Of a stretch of 64,000 bases of DNA, positions 1 to 11,600 are shown in pieces (the first letter of the stretch is position 1; every line of letters starts with the position of its first letter). Location: positions 32,307,001 to 32,371,000 of the forward strand of contig OY727095.1 of the NCBI GenBank assembly GCA_963402885.1, read 5' to 3'. The notes under the pieces were generated by a model that was not told where the DNA came from, did not search any database, and worked only from the letters and a program-made list of their open reading frames with translations. The position numbers and the translations under genes were made by a program. The stretch comes from Antedon bifida (taxonomy: Eukaryota > Echinodermata > Crinoidea > Comatulida > Antedonidae).

Positions 1-2097
1 TATATTCAATTTTTTACTACAATACAGTGACTTCAACATGTACGGGCAACATTTGAGACATTTTACATTTTGTTGACAAATTGTAATATGTCCCAAATGA
101 TGTTGCGCCCTGCAAAATGTAAGTTTCAGCCCTTCACTTCATCCCACCCCCCAAAAAAACATATTTTCCCCATCCCATAAGTCATATAGGTATTCTAAGA
201 GTCACCCAATTAAAATTCTTTGTCTAAAGTATTATCTACTTTATCTCTTCATAATGGAATTATGATATATTATATTGATTTATTAGTCACCTGGAAATTA
301 ACTAAAACAAAAACTTAAAATGTTTATACATTGCAGCTTGAACTAACACAATATTATTATGATACAGAATAAAATGATAAACCCTGAATTTAATAATTCA
401 ACAAAAAAAAAAACACATCTTAACATAAATATTTTCTTCATATAAAATAAACAGATTTTTTTAGAATTTCTTTATAAATTATCAAATATAACTTTGATTA
501 TTAAAACTTGTTAAAATTATTTATATTTTGAAGATTAAAATTGTTAAGAATATAAAGAGTTGTGTAAATAAGAAAAATTTACATAATTATATAAACCACA
601 TATAATTATATATAAAAAAGGTACAGAATTGTCTTCCTCAATTAAGACCCGATTCACACATGTAACAACTTACTTTTTTGTAGGTAAATCACAACATTCT
701 CACTGAGCATGCAAAAGAGATTGAAATGCATTGTTGCTGAGTGTGTGTGTGTGTGAATATATACCTAAACTGTATATATTTGTTGGTTTTACTTTTTGTA
801 AATTTTACATCAATTTGGATGAAATTCAACAACACAATTTAACGAAAACCAATGTTGATTAAAATTTGTCATTGAAATATCGAACAGCGGTTACTTCAAT
901 TATCAACCTCAGACACCTATCTTCGAATATATTATGTAATTCAGGTACAAAAAAAGGATAGAACAATTAATAGAGTTATACTCTAAACACCAAAATAATG
1001 ATTTCCGATTGCTTTTAGCTTGTCTAATAGATAACAATTTGTATTTTTGACAAATCATAAAATAATATAAATAAATATAGCCATGAAAATTCCCAAATCT
1101 CATGTTTTAGGAATTGTTAATGTAAATATAATCTATTACACTACTGCAATATAAGTGTTTGACTTTAAAATATGTAACAAATATTGTACAGTACTGTTCT
1201 GATAGTTACAGGGGCAGATCCAGGGGGCTTGGGTTCCACGCTTTCTGGATTTATGTAATGTTACAGAATTTTGCCAAATAAAGTTTCAATTTATACGTTT
1301 AATTGTGTGTTAATTTGACCTTCAACCTTTCTTCCCATTCCCATTTTATTAATAATAGTGTACATAGCTTTTAGTTGTTTTACTTTTTTTAATAAAGTAA
1401 AAACATAACATGAACAGATTATAATGACTGGCCAACATTTGATAAATACTTGCAACAGGTATTTAGCTAGTGTTTGCAGCACCATCCATTCCTGTCAGGG
1501 GTGAGATCAAATATAGATCTCTATAAATACAATGCTATTATACATTAAGCCCTATTATACACCCCTTATATAAAAGTTATCCTAGACCATGAGAAAATCA
1601 CACACACATATAAATTATGTATGTATTATTACATAATACATTGTTTATATATAAATTTGCGTATGGTATATTAAATATGTACACAATTGGGTTGGTTTTG
1701 GTTAGAATTAACCGTCTATTTTGTCTTTTTATAAAAGTGAAATAATTTGTTTTCCCTACAGAAGTGAATACATTTATTAAAACTGCAAAATTGCCTATTA
1801 AAAGTCTGATTTAATCACATCTTTGTGAGTATGTTAAATATGCCTGAACTATAGGATAAAACTTACCTTTGCTACCTGGAGCTAAGTTTATGCTTTTAAC
1901 ATACTCAGTGCATCTTTTGGGTATTTATAGAGATAAATAGTGATGACTGTAAATTTATATATTGAAGAAGGAGGAATTTTAATATTTAATTTAATTAATA
2001 CTTTAATAAAGAAAAAACATATTGAATATACCATATGATGTGATGTTCTCAACAGGCCTAGGCATAAATATTTAGTCAATATCAATAATCCCATTAT

Positions 2098-2103
2098 TTT
2101 ATT
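2098..2103 (-). terminator. Possible poly(A) signal of FGFRL1
   Basis: AATAAA read on the minus strand, about 140 nt beyond the stop codon and the first such hexamer in that direction. The flank is so AT-rich that further AATAAA-like hexamers lie beyond it, and vertebrate FGFRL1 has a longer 3' UTR, so the real cleavage site may be further along. Confidence 0.3.
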
Positions 2104-2212
2104 AAACCACCATAGTTTTAATATACAATAATACATGGTATATCATTAGATCTACCAATAGAATACAACTTTTTACTCTTATATACATGTAGAACTATAC
2201 AAAAATATGTGA

Positions 2213-2233
2213 ATGTCTGTCTGTCTGTCTGTC
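2213..2233. repeat. (TCTG)n microsatellite
   Basis: Five tandem TCTG units immediately downstream of the FGFRL1 stop codon, so within its 3' UTR. Confidence 0.8.
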
Positions 2234-2240
2234 CATAATC

Positions 2241-2689
2241 TCAGCACTGATGTACATTCATATGTGGATAATGATAAATACGACTACTTGCTAAACTTCC
2301 GTTACTATTTAACGTATCGGAATACGTCGTCGGCGGATGGAAGTCCTGATAATGATTTACAATTTTATCAAATCCGACCGGGTAACTTTCGTGAGATTGA
2401 GGTGGTGTCGGGTAATAAGGTTTGTTTAAATTTTGCGGTGCGTGCTCAATGGTTTCTTCGCGATTGAGCGGATTTAACACCTGTTGCTGACGTACTTGAG
2501 GCGGTGGCGTCCTTGACGTTGACCTGCGGCAACCCGAACAGTACGCGATCAACATTCCTATGAATATTATGACGACGATTGATGGAATCGCTATAAATAT
2601 AATATACTGTACAGTACTACGTAGTGATTCGTCTTCACTGTCGACCATGCTAGGTGTTTCTGTCAATGCTGGATTGATATTGCCCGTTC
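2241..2689 (-). CDS. FGFRL1: FGFRL1 coding exon 6: transmembrane helix and cytoplasmic tail
   Basis: Begins after acceptor TTTTTCAACAG (AG at 2691-2690) in phase 1 and ends with TGA at 2243-2241; residues 358-505. A short acidic juxtamembrane stretch (SEDES) leads to one hydrophobic helix (about Tyr385-Tyr406), then a Cys-Gly-Cys-Arg-Arg stop-transfer and a Pro-, Gln-, Asn- and Tyr-rich tail without any kinase motif. The tail ends IYHYPHMNVHQC: YPHM fits the YxxPhi sorting motif, and three His plus a terminal Cys recall the histidine-rich C-terminus of vertebrate FGFRL1, which also ends in Gln-Cys. The first codons continue from Ig3 (Gly357); there is no start codon in this exon. Confidence 0.93.
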
Positions 2690-5600
2690 CTGTTGAAAAA
2701 TAAAAACAAATAAGAACGTTAAATCACAAGTTATAGATATAATAATATGGCTTTACCACGTTGAAACACCGGTTCTCGTCAGATCACCGAAGTTAAGCAA
2801 CGTTGGGCCTGGTTAGAGCTTGGATGGCAGACCATCTGGGAATAGCGGGTGCTGTATACGGAGCTGGGGTCCCGTTAGGCATTTGAAATCAGCACTGCTG
2901 ACTCTGCATCTAGTATCTGCCTCAGACTTCTGGTCAAGGTGGGCACTGGACGAGAGAAGCCCTTGATCAAAGTTAGGACCAATCAAGGTGCTTTAAACAG
3001 TCCTGGCTTTGTTTGTATTAAACCTGTTAGTGGCGGTAATTATCGCTGTTGGTTTTTGATTGAATAAAATAAATAAATAAAAATAAAATAAATAACTTTT
3101 TTGATGTCATTCATCATTCAAAAGAAGAATTATTATTATTAAACATCAAGTCTTGATGGCCATGACAACAGCCAATGTCAAGAATACTTGAGTTAGGCAG
3201 GATTTGAACCTATTACCTTAAGATTACTACTATGGTATCATGTCTTTAATATAATCAGGGTACCTTGCAATCTCTCCAGGTATGCTACAATAATGGGTTA
3301 AGAATATTGTTGCAAAGGCATCAACATTGTAGTGGCAGTCTCACAGAATGTAAAATTCCTTCTTTTTATGATTTTTTAAGAATATAAATATATGGCCTGA
3401 TGTGTAGACTTAATTCAAGTGAAAATGTTTTAATCTCAACGATTATAGACAACGTCTTGTATAAGTCAAAGATGCTGTCCAGGTGGAATACCATCCTGAG
3501 ATGAGAAGGCGTCGTCTTGTAGTAATTAGTACAGTTTATTTTTTTGTTAATTTATATGTAATTTTACTTTCTATGGACCAGAGATTCCGAAATAAAAGAT
3601 CGAATGAATGATTAGGCTCTATGATAATCATATTTTTCGGTTTTGAAAAAAAAATGACATCTTACCTGGGAGAACTTTTAAGAAGGCGCTTTTGAAGCTA
3701 TACCCCATTGTGTTGGCGCCAAGACAAACATACATTCCAGTGTTCTCAACTTTTGCATTTGAGATAGTCAATTTATTCAAGTATGTGCCATCTTTCTGTA
3801 TGGCAATTTGTCCTGGTGGAAGGACTATAAACTTTTGACCATCCATATCAATTGTTGTGTTTGAGTTTTTTAATCTGTTGTGTGGTTCAATGCGTTTTAG
3901 CCACTGAATGTGGGGTGTTATTTCGCTTTGTACTCTGCATTGAAACGACGTTGTTTCACCTTGCCGTACAGTTGTGTTTACGGGCAACTCGTCAATAAGT
4001 TGTGGAACTTCTATTACTTTTTCGTCTGAAAGAAATTCAATGTAATAGCGAATATTATGATACAGTTGTAACAATGCTTCTTGTGGTTTTACTTTTTTTA
4101 CCATTTTGATTTAGCTTTCTGCTTGCAGTATTTTATTTGTATTCACTGACATCCAGCCACTGATGCTCATGCAGCTCCTGTCGCTATGGACAGACGAACA
4201 GGCGCCATTTGGGGGCAGCACTCGACACGAAGGTACCCTTAGGGGAGAAGAAAGTTTGGTATTTGTCGTCCACACCTGTGTGCAATTTAGCCCAGTTTAT
4301 TCCCCCATTTACATTATTTTTTCAGTAATTTGCCTTTAGAACAATATGCCATATATATTATTAAAATAATGTTGTACTTACCAACTACTTCAACTGTATA
4401 GGTGGCGTTAATTTGGCCATTGATGTTATATACTATACACGTGTACCTGCCACTGTCTTCTGCTTTTAACTTTGTTAAACTTAAAGTAGATGGTCCTCGC
4501 TTATTCACCTTACGTGCATCGTCAGTTGTGAAATTTTTACCATCCTTTCTCCAGTATATATCTGGTCTTGGGTGGCCAGTTGCCTTGCAGTTTAGATGCA
4601 CAGTACCTCCTTGTGGCTTCACCCTATTTGGTTGTCTCATCTTGGTTAGTTTTATAAATTTTGGTATTGCTGAAAAGAAAACAATTTGATTATAATATAA
4701 TAAAATAATACTACACATTAGCTTAATAAATCTATTCTTATATAAAGCTCTGTCTACACTATCAAACTTTATGTGACAAAAAAATGTGATGCCCATATAT
4801 TGACATGATGATGTCATAGCACTACCATATTTGGGCATATCACTAACATATTTGGGGACTTTTTTTGTCAAACTAATTTGATAGTGTAGACAGAGTTTTA
4901 GGAAACTGAATCTGGCTAACTACGTTTTTGATACAGTTTTTAGTAGGGTCAGATTTTTCTTCTGGTTGTGACAATCTACCATTAAATAGGAATACAACTT
5001 TTAATGTAAATGTATTAATTTTTCCTTCATTACAACAAAAAATTATTAAAAAAACAAACATACTTCCTATTGCATCCACATTTGGATCTAGATCAGATGT
5101 ATCCGGCTTTGGTTTTGATTCTGAAAAAATAATATAAATACAATTAAATAAAAGAAACAAACAATACACAGAATTGATTAATATTAATTTAAATCATGAT
5201 TATCCATACATTATTTATATAAATTATATTATTCAAAGTAAACAACCTTGTCACAAAAAAAACCCATACATTGCGATAATTACATTTATCTATCTGCTGC
5301 CCTCTATAATTTCAATTTGTTCACATCTACTGAACTTTGTGAACATTGATTTATAGGCTACCTAAATATTTAGGTAAACTCAGAAGAATGTCTGCAAGAT
5401 ACACGAATAAGTAACATCATGAATACTTATATTTAGAAATCTTGTTTTTCTTTAACTTTACTGTTATTGTTGTATTTTGTGTATTGTATCTTTTCTGAGG
5501 GTCCCAAATGATCAGCAATTGCTGGATGGATCACCCTCATTAAATATGGTTCATAAATAATATATATATCGAAAGAGTTGGGTATACTAGGCCTAGAATA

Positions 5601-8600
5601 TCTGTTTTATTTGGTATACACTTAGGACAATTTCATATAAAGCAGATGAATCAAATTTGAGTAAATTTATTTCACTTTTAAATTTCTAGTCTTTCCTATT
5701 TACATAATTATTTCAGCTTTATCACAGTTTTTGTCTTTGCATTGAACAATTCTTATTCATAAATTAAATTCTAGCGCCCGTAAATATTGTTTTTCATTGT
5801 AATATATATTGATGCCACTACTTCATTAATCATCTCTCAGGCTACATTATGCACAACATTATTTAATAAAATGTTGTACAAAGGAGAAATTGATTTTGAT
5901 GATAAATGTTCAATGTAACATATCTTGGTCACAAATGCAGATGTATCAGGTTTGTGTAGCTATTATTATATGCACTTGCTTATAGCTATACTATTGATTA
6001 GTTTAGTATTTTTTTTTCTAAAATGTCGATAAAATTGGAGCAACACAAGTAATATAATTTATTCATTAAAAATATAAAAGGCCTTGACTGACAAGTGACA
6101 TATATAACATTTATAATGTTCATGTTTTCCACCTGTATGAAGCTAAAAAGAATTTCACATGACTGTATTTTGATTAAAATAATAATTATTTTGAATTATC
6201 TATCCATGTTTACAGTACTTGTATAACTGTTAGAAACCAATGCTTTAAACTAAGTCTTATAATGAGGATTATTACAGTAAGTAGTGTAGATTTGCCCCAA
6301 GTCTGTATTTATTGTTAGTCCGCCAGTCGACGTTTCGAGTTTTGTTTGAAATACAAGCTCAAGTAGTATACGTATGAAACGCCATATGTGCCAAAATATC
6401 TTTTTACTAATATTAAGTCAAAACTCCTCCCGGAACCCAGACTATAGGTAGTGGTGCTATATTGGCCATCACAAAAGCCTATGACTGCTACAGGATTTGA
6501 ACCAGGAATCTTAGGATTGGTAAACAAGCATGTCAACCACCAAGTCATAGTGCCACTAATTCCAAATACTCTTACTATATTATATTTATGTATTAAACTA
6601 GAATGCTAGAGCCAGGAATTGAACCAAAGACCGTGCAATAATAAGCAAGTTAAGCTGCAATGCCACTATGCCTACTATTTGCTGTTACCTTTTACTTTGT
6701 GATGTATGGAAGTTAACAGGGTTTAAACAAGGCTTAAGAAATAAGATTTGTCAAGGTTATATGATTAAAATCGAATGAATATTCGAAAAGCACATCCTGA
6801 GAGATAAAGGATAAAATGGTATAAAAAGAAAACCTTCATTATTTAAGCTTATAAACTTAGTCCATTTCGTATTGTTGTACAGTATAAAAAAAACTTAATG
6901 TCCGACACAGATAATAAGGCGTTTGTAGGCTTTAAAATATGTGAATATGAGAGGATTAATGTAAGTACAACTTGAAGGCTTCAAGTATTTAATATTAGCC
7001 TGCATACCTCTACTAAGTTACATGTATTGTGCCTAAATAAGCTCATAAGTGCATTTGAAAAGTGTTCATTAAACGCTTTTATTTGTGAAATCAGTTTATT
7101 TACTGTTATTAAGGTGAATACAATGTACAAGGATATGCTAAAATGAGTTTAACTTCATAATCCTGATAGCTAGTTAAATCATTGATATGAACTTTATGCA
7201 ACGTGTAAACAGTCACATTTTTTTTAGAATCTATAAAATAAAATGCGTCTTTTTTACAAAATCCTTATTATTCAAACTGAAATAAACAGTTTTCTCTAAA
7301 CTAAAGCTCTGTCTACACTATCAAACTAGTTTGACAAAAAAGTGTGATGTGCCGAAATATGGTAGTGATATGCCGAAATATGGTAGGGATATGACATCAT
7401 CATGTCACATTTTTTTTGTCACATAAAGTTTGATAGTGTAGACAGAGCTTAAGGTTGTGTTCACACATTGCCACTAACCGTTACTAATGGTATAGTTAAT
7501 TAAAAGTTTTTTAATTTATTGCAATCTCATTTGTAATAATAAAAAAGTGATTTGACTAAAAATTTTATGAAATGTCTTTAATTAATTTAATTTTGAAAGT
7601 AGCAATTTAAGTTTGTTTTAAATTCCAAAGTGTGCAATATTCTCACAGAAGATTAGCAAGAAAGTTGATATAAACAGAATGTAATTTAGCATGAACATAG
7701 ACATAAACATCATTCAAATAAAATGATGAGCAAGGTCTTGTGATAAGACAACACATTCCAAACACAACCACTAGCGGTAATTTATCTCCATCTCAGTGAA
7801 AAGCATTGATAAAAGAGAACCAGAGGCCAATACGATCTACCTTGTATTAAAGATACAGTGTATAATTGTTTAGTTACGTTCGCCTATTTCTACCGTCTGA
7901 GACATAAGGCTTCAACTTGAGCTGTTATCGTGAGGTTGATGGTGGGCCGTTATCATTTAGTTGGTGGAGGACGGGTGTCTCTTAGTTAACCCAAGAGCTG
8001 CGATAGGAGAGACATTTTTTGGCATGTTTAACTAAGCTAAAAAATCTCTGCAAAACAGGCTCTCCAAGTTTTGAGGGTTTGGGTATGAAGCCAATTCAAT
8101 CACCCTGTGTTAACTTGTGGTATAGAACCTGCAGTGTATAATAATGTAATTTACTTGATGCAATACAATGAAAATTAGAATTGATTAAGTTAGTAAATCA
8201 ATAACAGAAATTTACATAAAATTCCCGCCAGACAATATGTGTTCTAAAATGGCTGGCAGCTACTTTAAAAATTTGAATATAAATTTCATTTAAAGCTAAT
8301 AACTTTTAATATTCCTTTGTATTAGACAATTCAAATATTTGTTTTAATTTTATTCATAATTTTTAGCTTCTCCGACAGAGCACCTTTAATCTATTTTTAT
8401 CTACCGTAGTCGCTATAACTTCAAATGATGATGAGGCAACCAATCAGAAGATAGATATTTACATTTCAATTACGCTTGATACGACATACTAGTACCCCTT
8501 GAGGCTCAGGTAACCATAAACCCATGTTTAAGATGTGCGAACAGATTGAAAAATTAGTTTAGAACTAACAGAATCCGCGCTTTGTTTTACTATAACGTGA

Positions 8601-11600
8601 TGATAAAACCGCAGCTGTTAAACATTAAATTTCATATCTTGGGAAAACTCTTCAATTACATAATGTTGAAGTTATATAAAGTTTTATTAAGAAAACAAAT
8701 TTAAAGAAAAATATAATAGTTTGACAAAATAATATATGATTTTGTTGATTATTATATAATGTAAATTATAATTCCAATGAAATGACAAATATAATTATGA
8801 ATAATAAAAAAAACAAAATTAATATAATATATATAATAATTTTTATCTTTTTTCATCCCTTCAAATATATTTTTATGAACCAATAAAAAATTTGTAATCT
8901 TTTATATTCCATATGCAAAATATTAAATAAAATATGGTGGACCATCCCATTGTCCGGTAGGGATGTTCCAACAAAAAATAAAATTTCATTTCATAAATGT
9001 TCTCACTTCAGAGAGAAAGAATAATTTTGGTTTATTCAGACAAGCTAAGCACAAAATAGATTGAATAAAATATTATAATTGGATGAGGTCATTAACCTGT
9101 CTGGGATTTTAATGAAACAACCTGGGCGCAACGAAAAAGAGTAGCTGGGGGCACTAGTGGTATCCAATAGATATCATTCATACACGCCGACCGTCTCATC
9201 AAATTACGGTAACGATCAGTTTCAAAATGACAGTTTGACAAACAAAATACTAATGCCTCAAGAAAAGATGGATTGATTTTCTTTATGTTCTATGTTGTTT
9301 GATAAACACCTGTAAGAAATGGTTTGATATATGAGGCAAAAGTACAATAAATGTGCATATACAAAATGTTTTCTGTTTTTGATATGTGGAAAGTACAAAT
9401 GCATTAAAGACATTTTATTACAAAAAAGAGAACAATACAAAGGTTGCAGAAAATGTTGAATCTAGTTCACATAATGATGAAAAATAGCACATTATAGTGA
9501 TTATTATCCAAATAAGGTATCATTGCTATTTCTATAATTATAAATAATAAATGTATCATTATTCTTGTTTCATTCTTATTAATCATTTATTCATAATTAC
9601 GCATTTTCTGTTATTACTTTAGGATTATTCAAATTATTCTTACTCCTAAAATTTAAATGAATACATGCAATAATTGTTTTTATAGTATTAATTATGGCCA
9701 GTCTTTAATTGTATAAGATTAAACAGACAATGTATATGTGGTTCATCAAATGATTAATTTATTCATAAAAAAATGAATGTATTTGTATTGCAACATGCTG
9801 TAACAAAGACCAGAACAATGTGAACATTTACATCAATGTTTATTGGTATATCATGCAGGACACAATTAATGTGTACCAGCCTTAATTAAGTGTAGCTATC
9901 TTCTACACTTCTATTTTCATTTGTTTAAAATGTTTAAATAAATATAAAAAATGTGCGGTTCACCCTTAAGGAGCTTTTCAAAACATTCAAAGGCTTAAGA
10001 GGGATTTGCGACAGTAATTGAAATCTTCCTGAAGTTCACAGTGCAGCCGACCCATAAGAATTTAATGTATAACATGTTTTTTTAATCTGACTGCTTTAAA
10101 TATCTTTAAAGTACAAGCAAATAGCTTGATAGGCTATTAGGTTTAATCCTAGGCCATAACCAAGATCCTTTCAAGCACCATACACAAGTAGACTTATCTC
10201 ACTTTCTGTGGCTAAATGCCTGTGTGCGCTGTAATCGGATTTCAAAATCACAACTATTGTATCAGGTATAGATCTAAGAGCATACCCCACGGATCAACGT
10301 AAATGTAACATTAAGCCGTATATCTAAAGTAAAGATCTAACCAGACATAGTTTGTGAATTTGTACATGCTCGACGACATGGAAATCCGTGCTTACGCTTG
10401 TAACAATTTGGACTGTTGATGGTTCCTAAAGTCATTAAATCCACCTATTGGTTAGTTTAAACTTAAGTAATGCAGCATGCACACTTATGAATGACTTCAA
10501 TGTATTAAATGTACGAGTATGGGTTTAAACTAGCAGGCGTGTGGGTGTTAATTGCGTGAATATACTCTTAAAGTGCAGTTGTATAATGTGTTTAAGTGTC
10601 GGTGCTCTGAATACTTTAGTACACCTAGATTTTTAAGGGGTATATTTTAAAATGGTTGATTACATTCTAAATGTTTAAATATTTAATTACATCATATAGT
10701 ATATATATATATAAACTTCCCAAACGCTGTATTGCTATACATTTCTAAATAATCTTGGAAATTATCTTTGAATCAACAATACAAATATTCGTCCATATTC
10801 AATATAAGTAATAAAGTGAGCCCATTATGCAATCTTGAGGGTATCTTAAAGTCAATAGTTCAATTTCTAGATGTTCTTGTGGTTTCTGAGGGTATAAGTT
10901 GCGGTGTTCCACAAAGGGCTGATTATGCTCTTAAATATTGATGATAATGGTCCAAAGTACATCCTTAACATTTATGCTTTGTGTTTGATCTTTGACACGA
11001 CATATTGTACAGTACTTAAAGTTTAAAATGTATTAAAAATATTTTTATTACTATCCAAAAAGTTATCAATTGGCTTTTCCACAATCATTTTGAAAAAAAA
11101 ACCACCATATACAGTCAATAAAATAGAATTACTTTTAATTTATTTAAGCCAAATATTCCATGAATTATATTATAAAAAAATCAAATGAACAGCAATGCTG
11201 TCTGTAATCAAATAACAATTATCAAGTATTTTAATTAATAATCATTATTAAACAAATTAGAGTTGAAAATTAAGCAAAATTTGATTTTAAAGAGAAAAAA
11301 AATGATAATTTAATGACGTAATCGTAATCATTATATTATAATATGTCGATAAATGTTGTAGAAAATATTGAACATTTTATGATATCTTACTTTTCTTCAA
11401 CTGATTCTATTAATGACCAAATCATTTCCCTAGTGTGGCATTTCATGTAAAACTAAGGCTTTGCACTAACAAGAACAGCAATAACAATTTTCCTTCTTTA
11501 CAAAATTCATCTTAAAATTGTATTTGTATGCGGCTAATGTTAGATTTTCTTTTAAGTGCTGTGTCGGTTTACCTAGAACAATTTATAACTTCGCAAAGAT

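Larger units (their letters stand above)
1..2240. other. 3' flank of FGFRL1, no gene seen
   Basis: AT-rich sequence without a convincing reading frame; the open frames present are short, low-complexity and lack coding character. It includes a short GT run near 740-755, a GC-richer patch at about 1208-1250 (GGGGCAGATCCAGGGGG) that looks like a transposon remnant, and a TCTG microsatellite at about 2213-2233. Part of this is presumably FGFRL1 3' UTR. Confidence 0.5.

Noticed and set aside
2213..2467. Plus-strand open frame opposite the last FGFRL1 exon
   Set aside because: Antisense shadow of the tail exon, which starts in the TCTG microsatellite.
2664..2666. TTG as an alternative start of a separate 141-residue membrane protein
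   Set aside because: It is simply Leu365 inside the last exon; a good splice acceptor lies 23 bp upstream and the phase matches the Ig3 exon.
2241..2689. Loss of a kinase domain through truncation
   Set aside because: FGFRL1 never has a kinase, and the product length and tail end match the family.
2746..2860. Functional 5S rRNA gene
   Set aside because: Mismatches in conserved positions, altered terminal stem, no T-run terminator and continuation into a SINE body.
4402..5137. Plus-strand open frames opposite the Ig2 and linker exons
   Set aside because: They are mirror frames of real exons on the minus strand, which have splice sites and family motifs.
6490..6680. tRNA genes on the minus strand
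   Set aside because: B-boxes are good but the acceptor and D stems do not pair; better explained as tRNA-derived SINEs.
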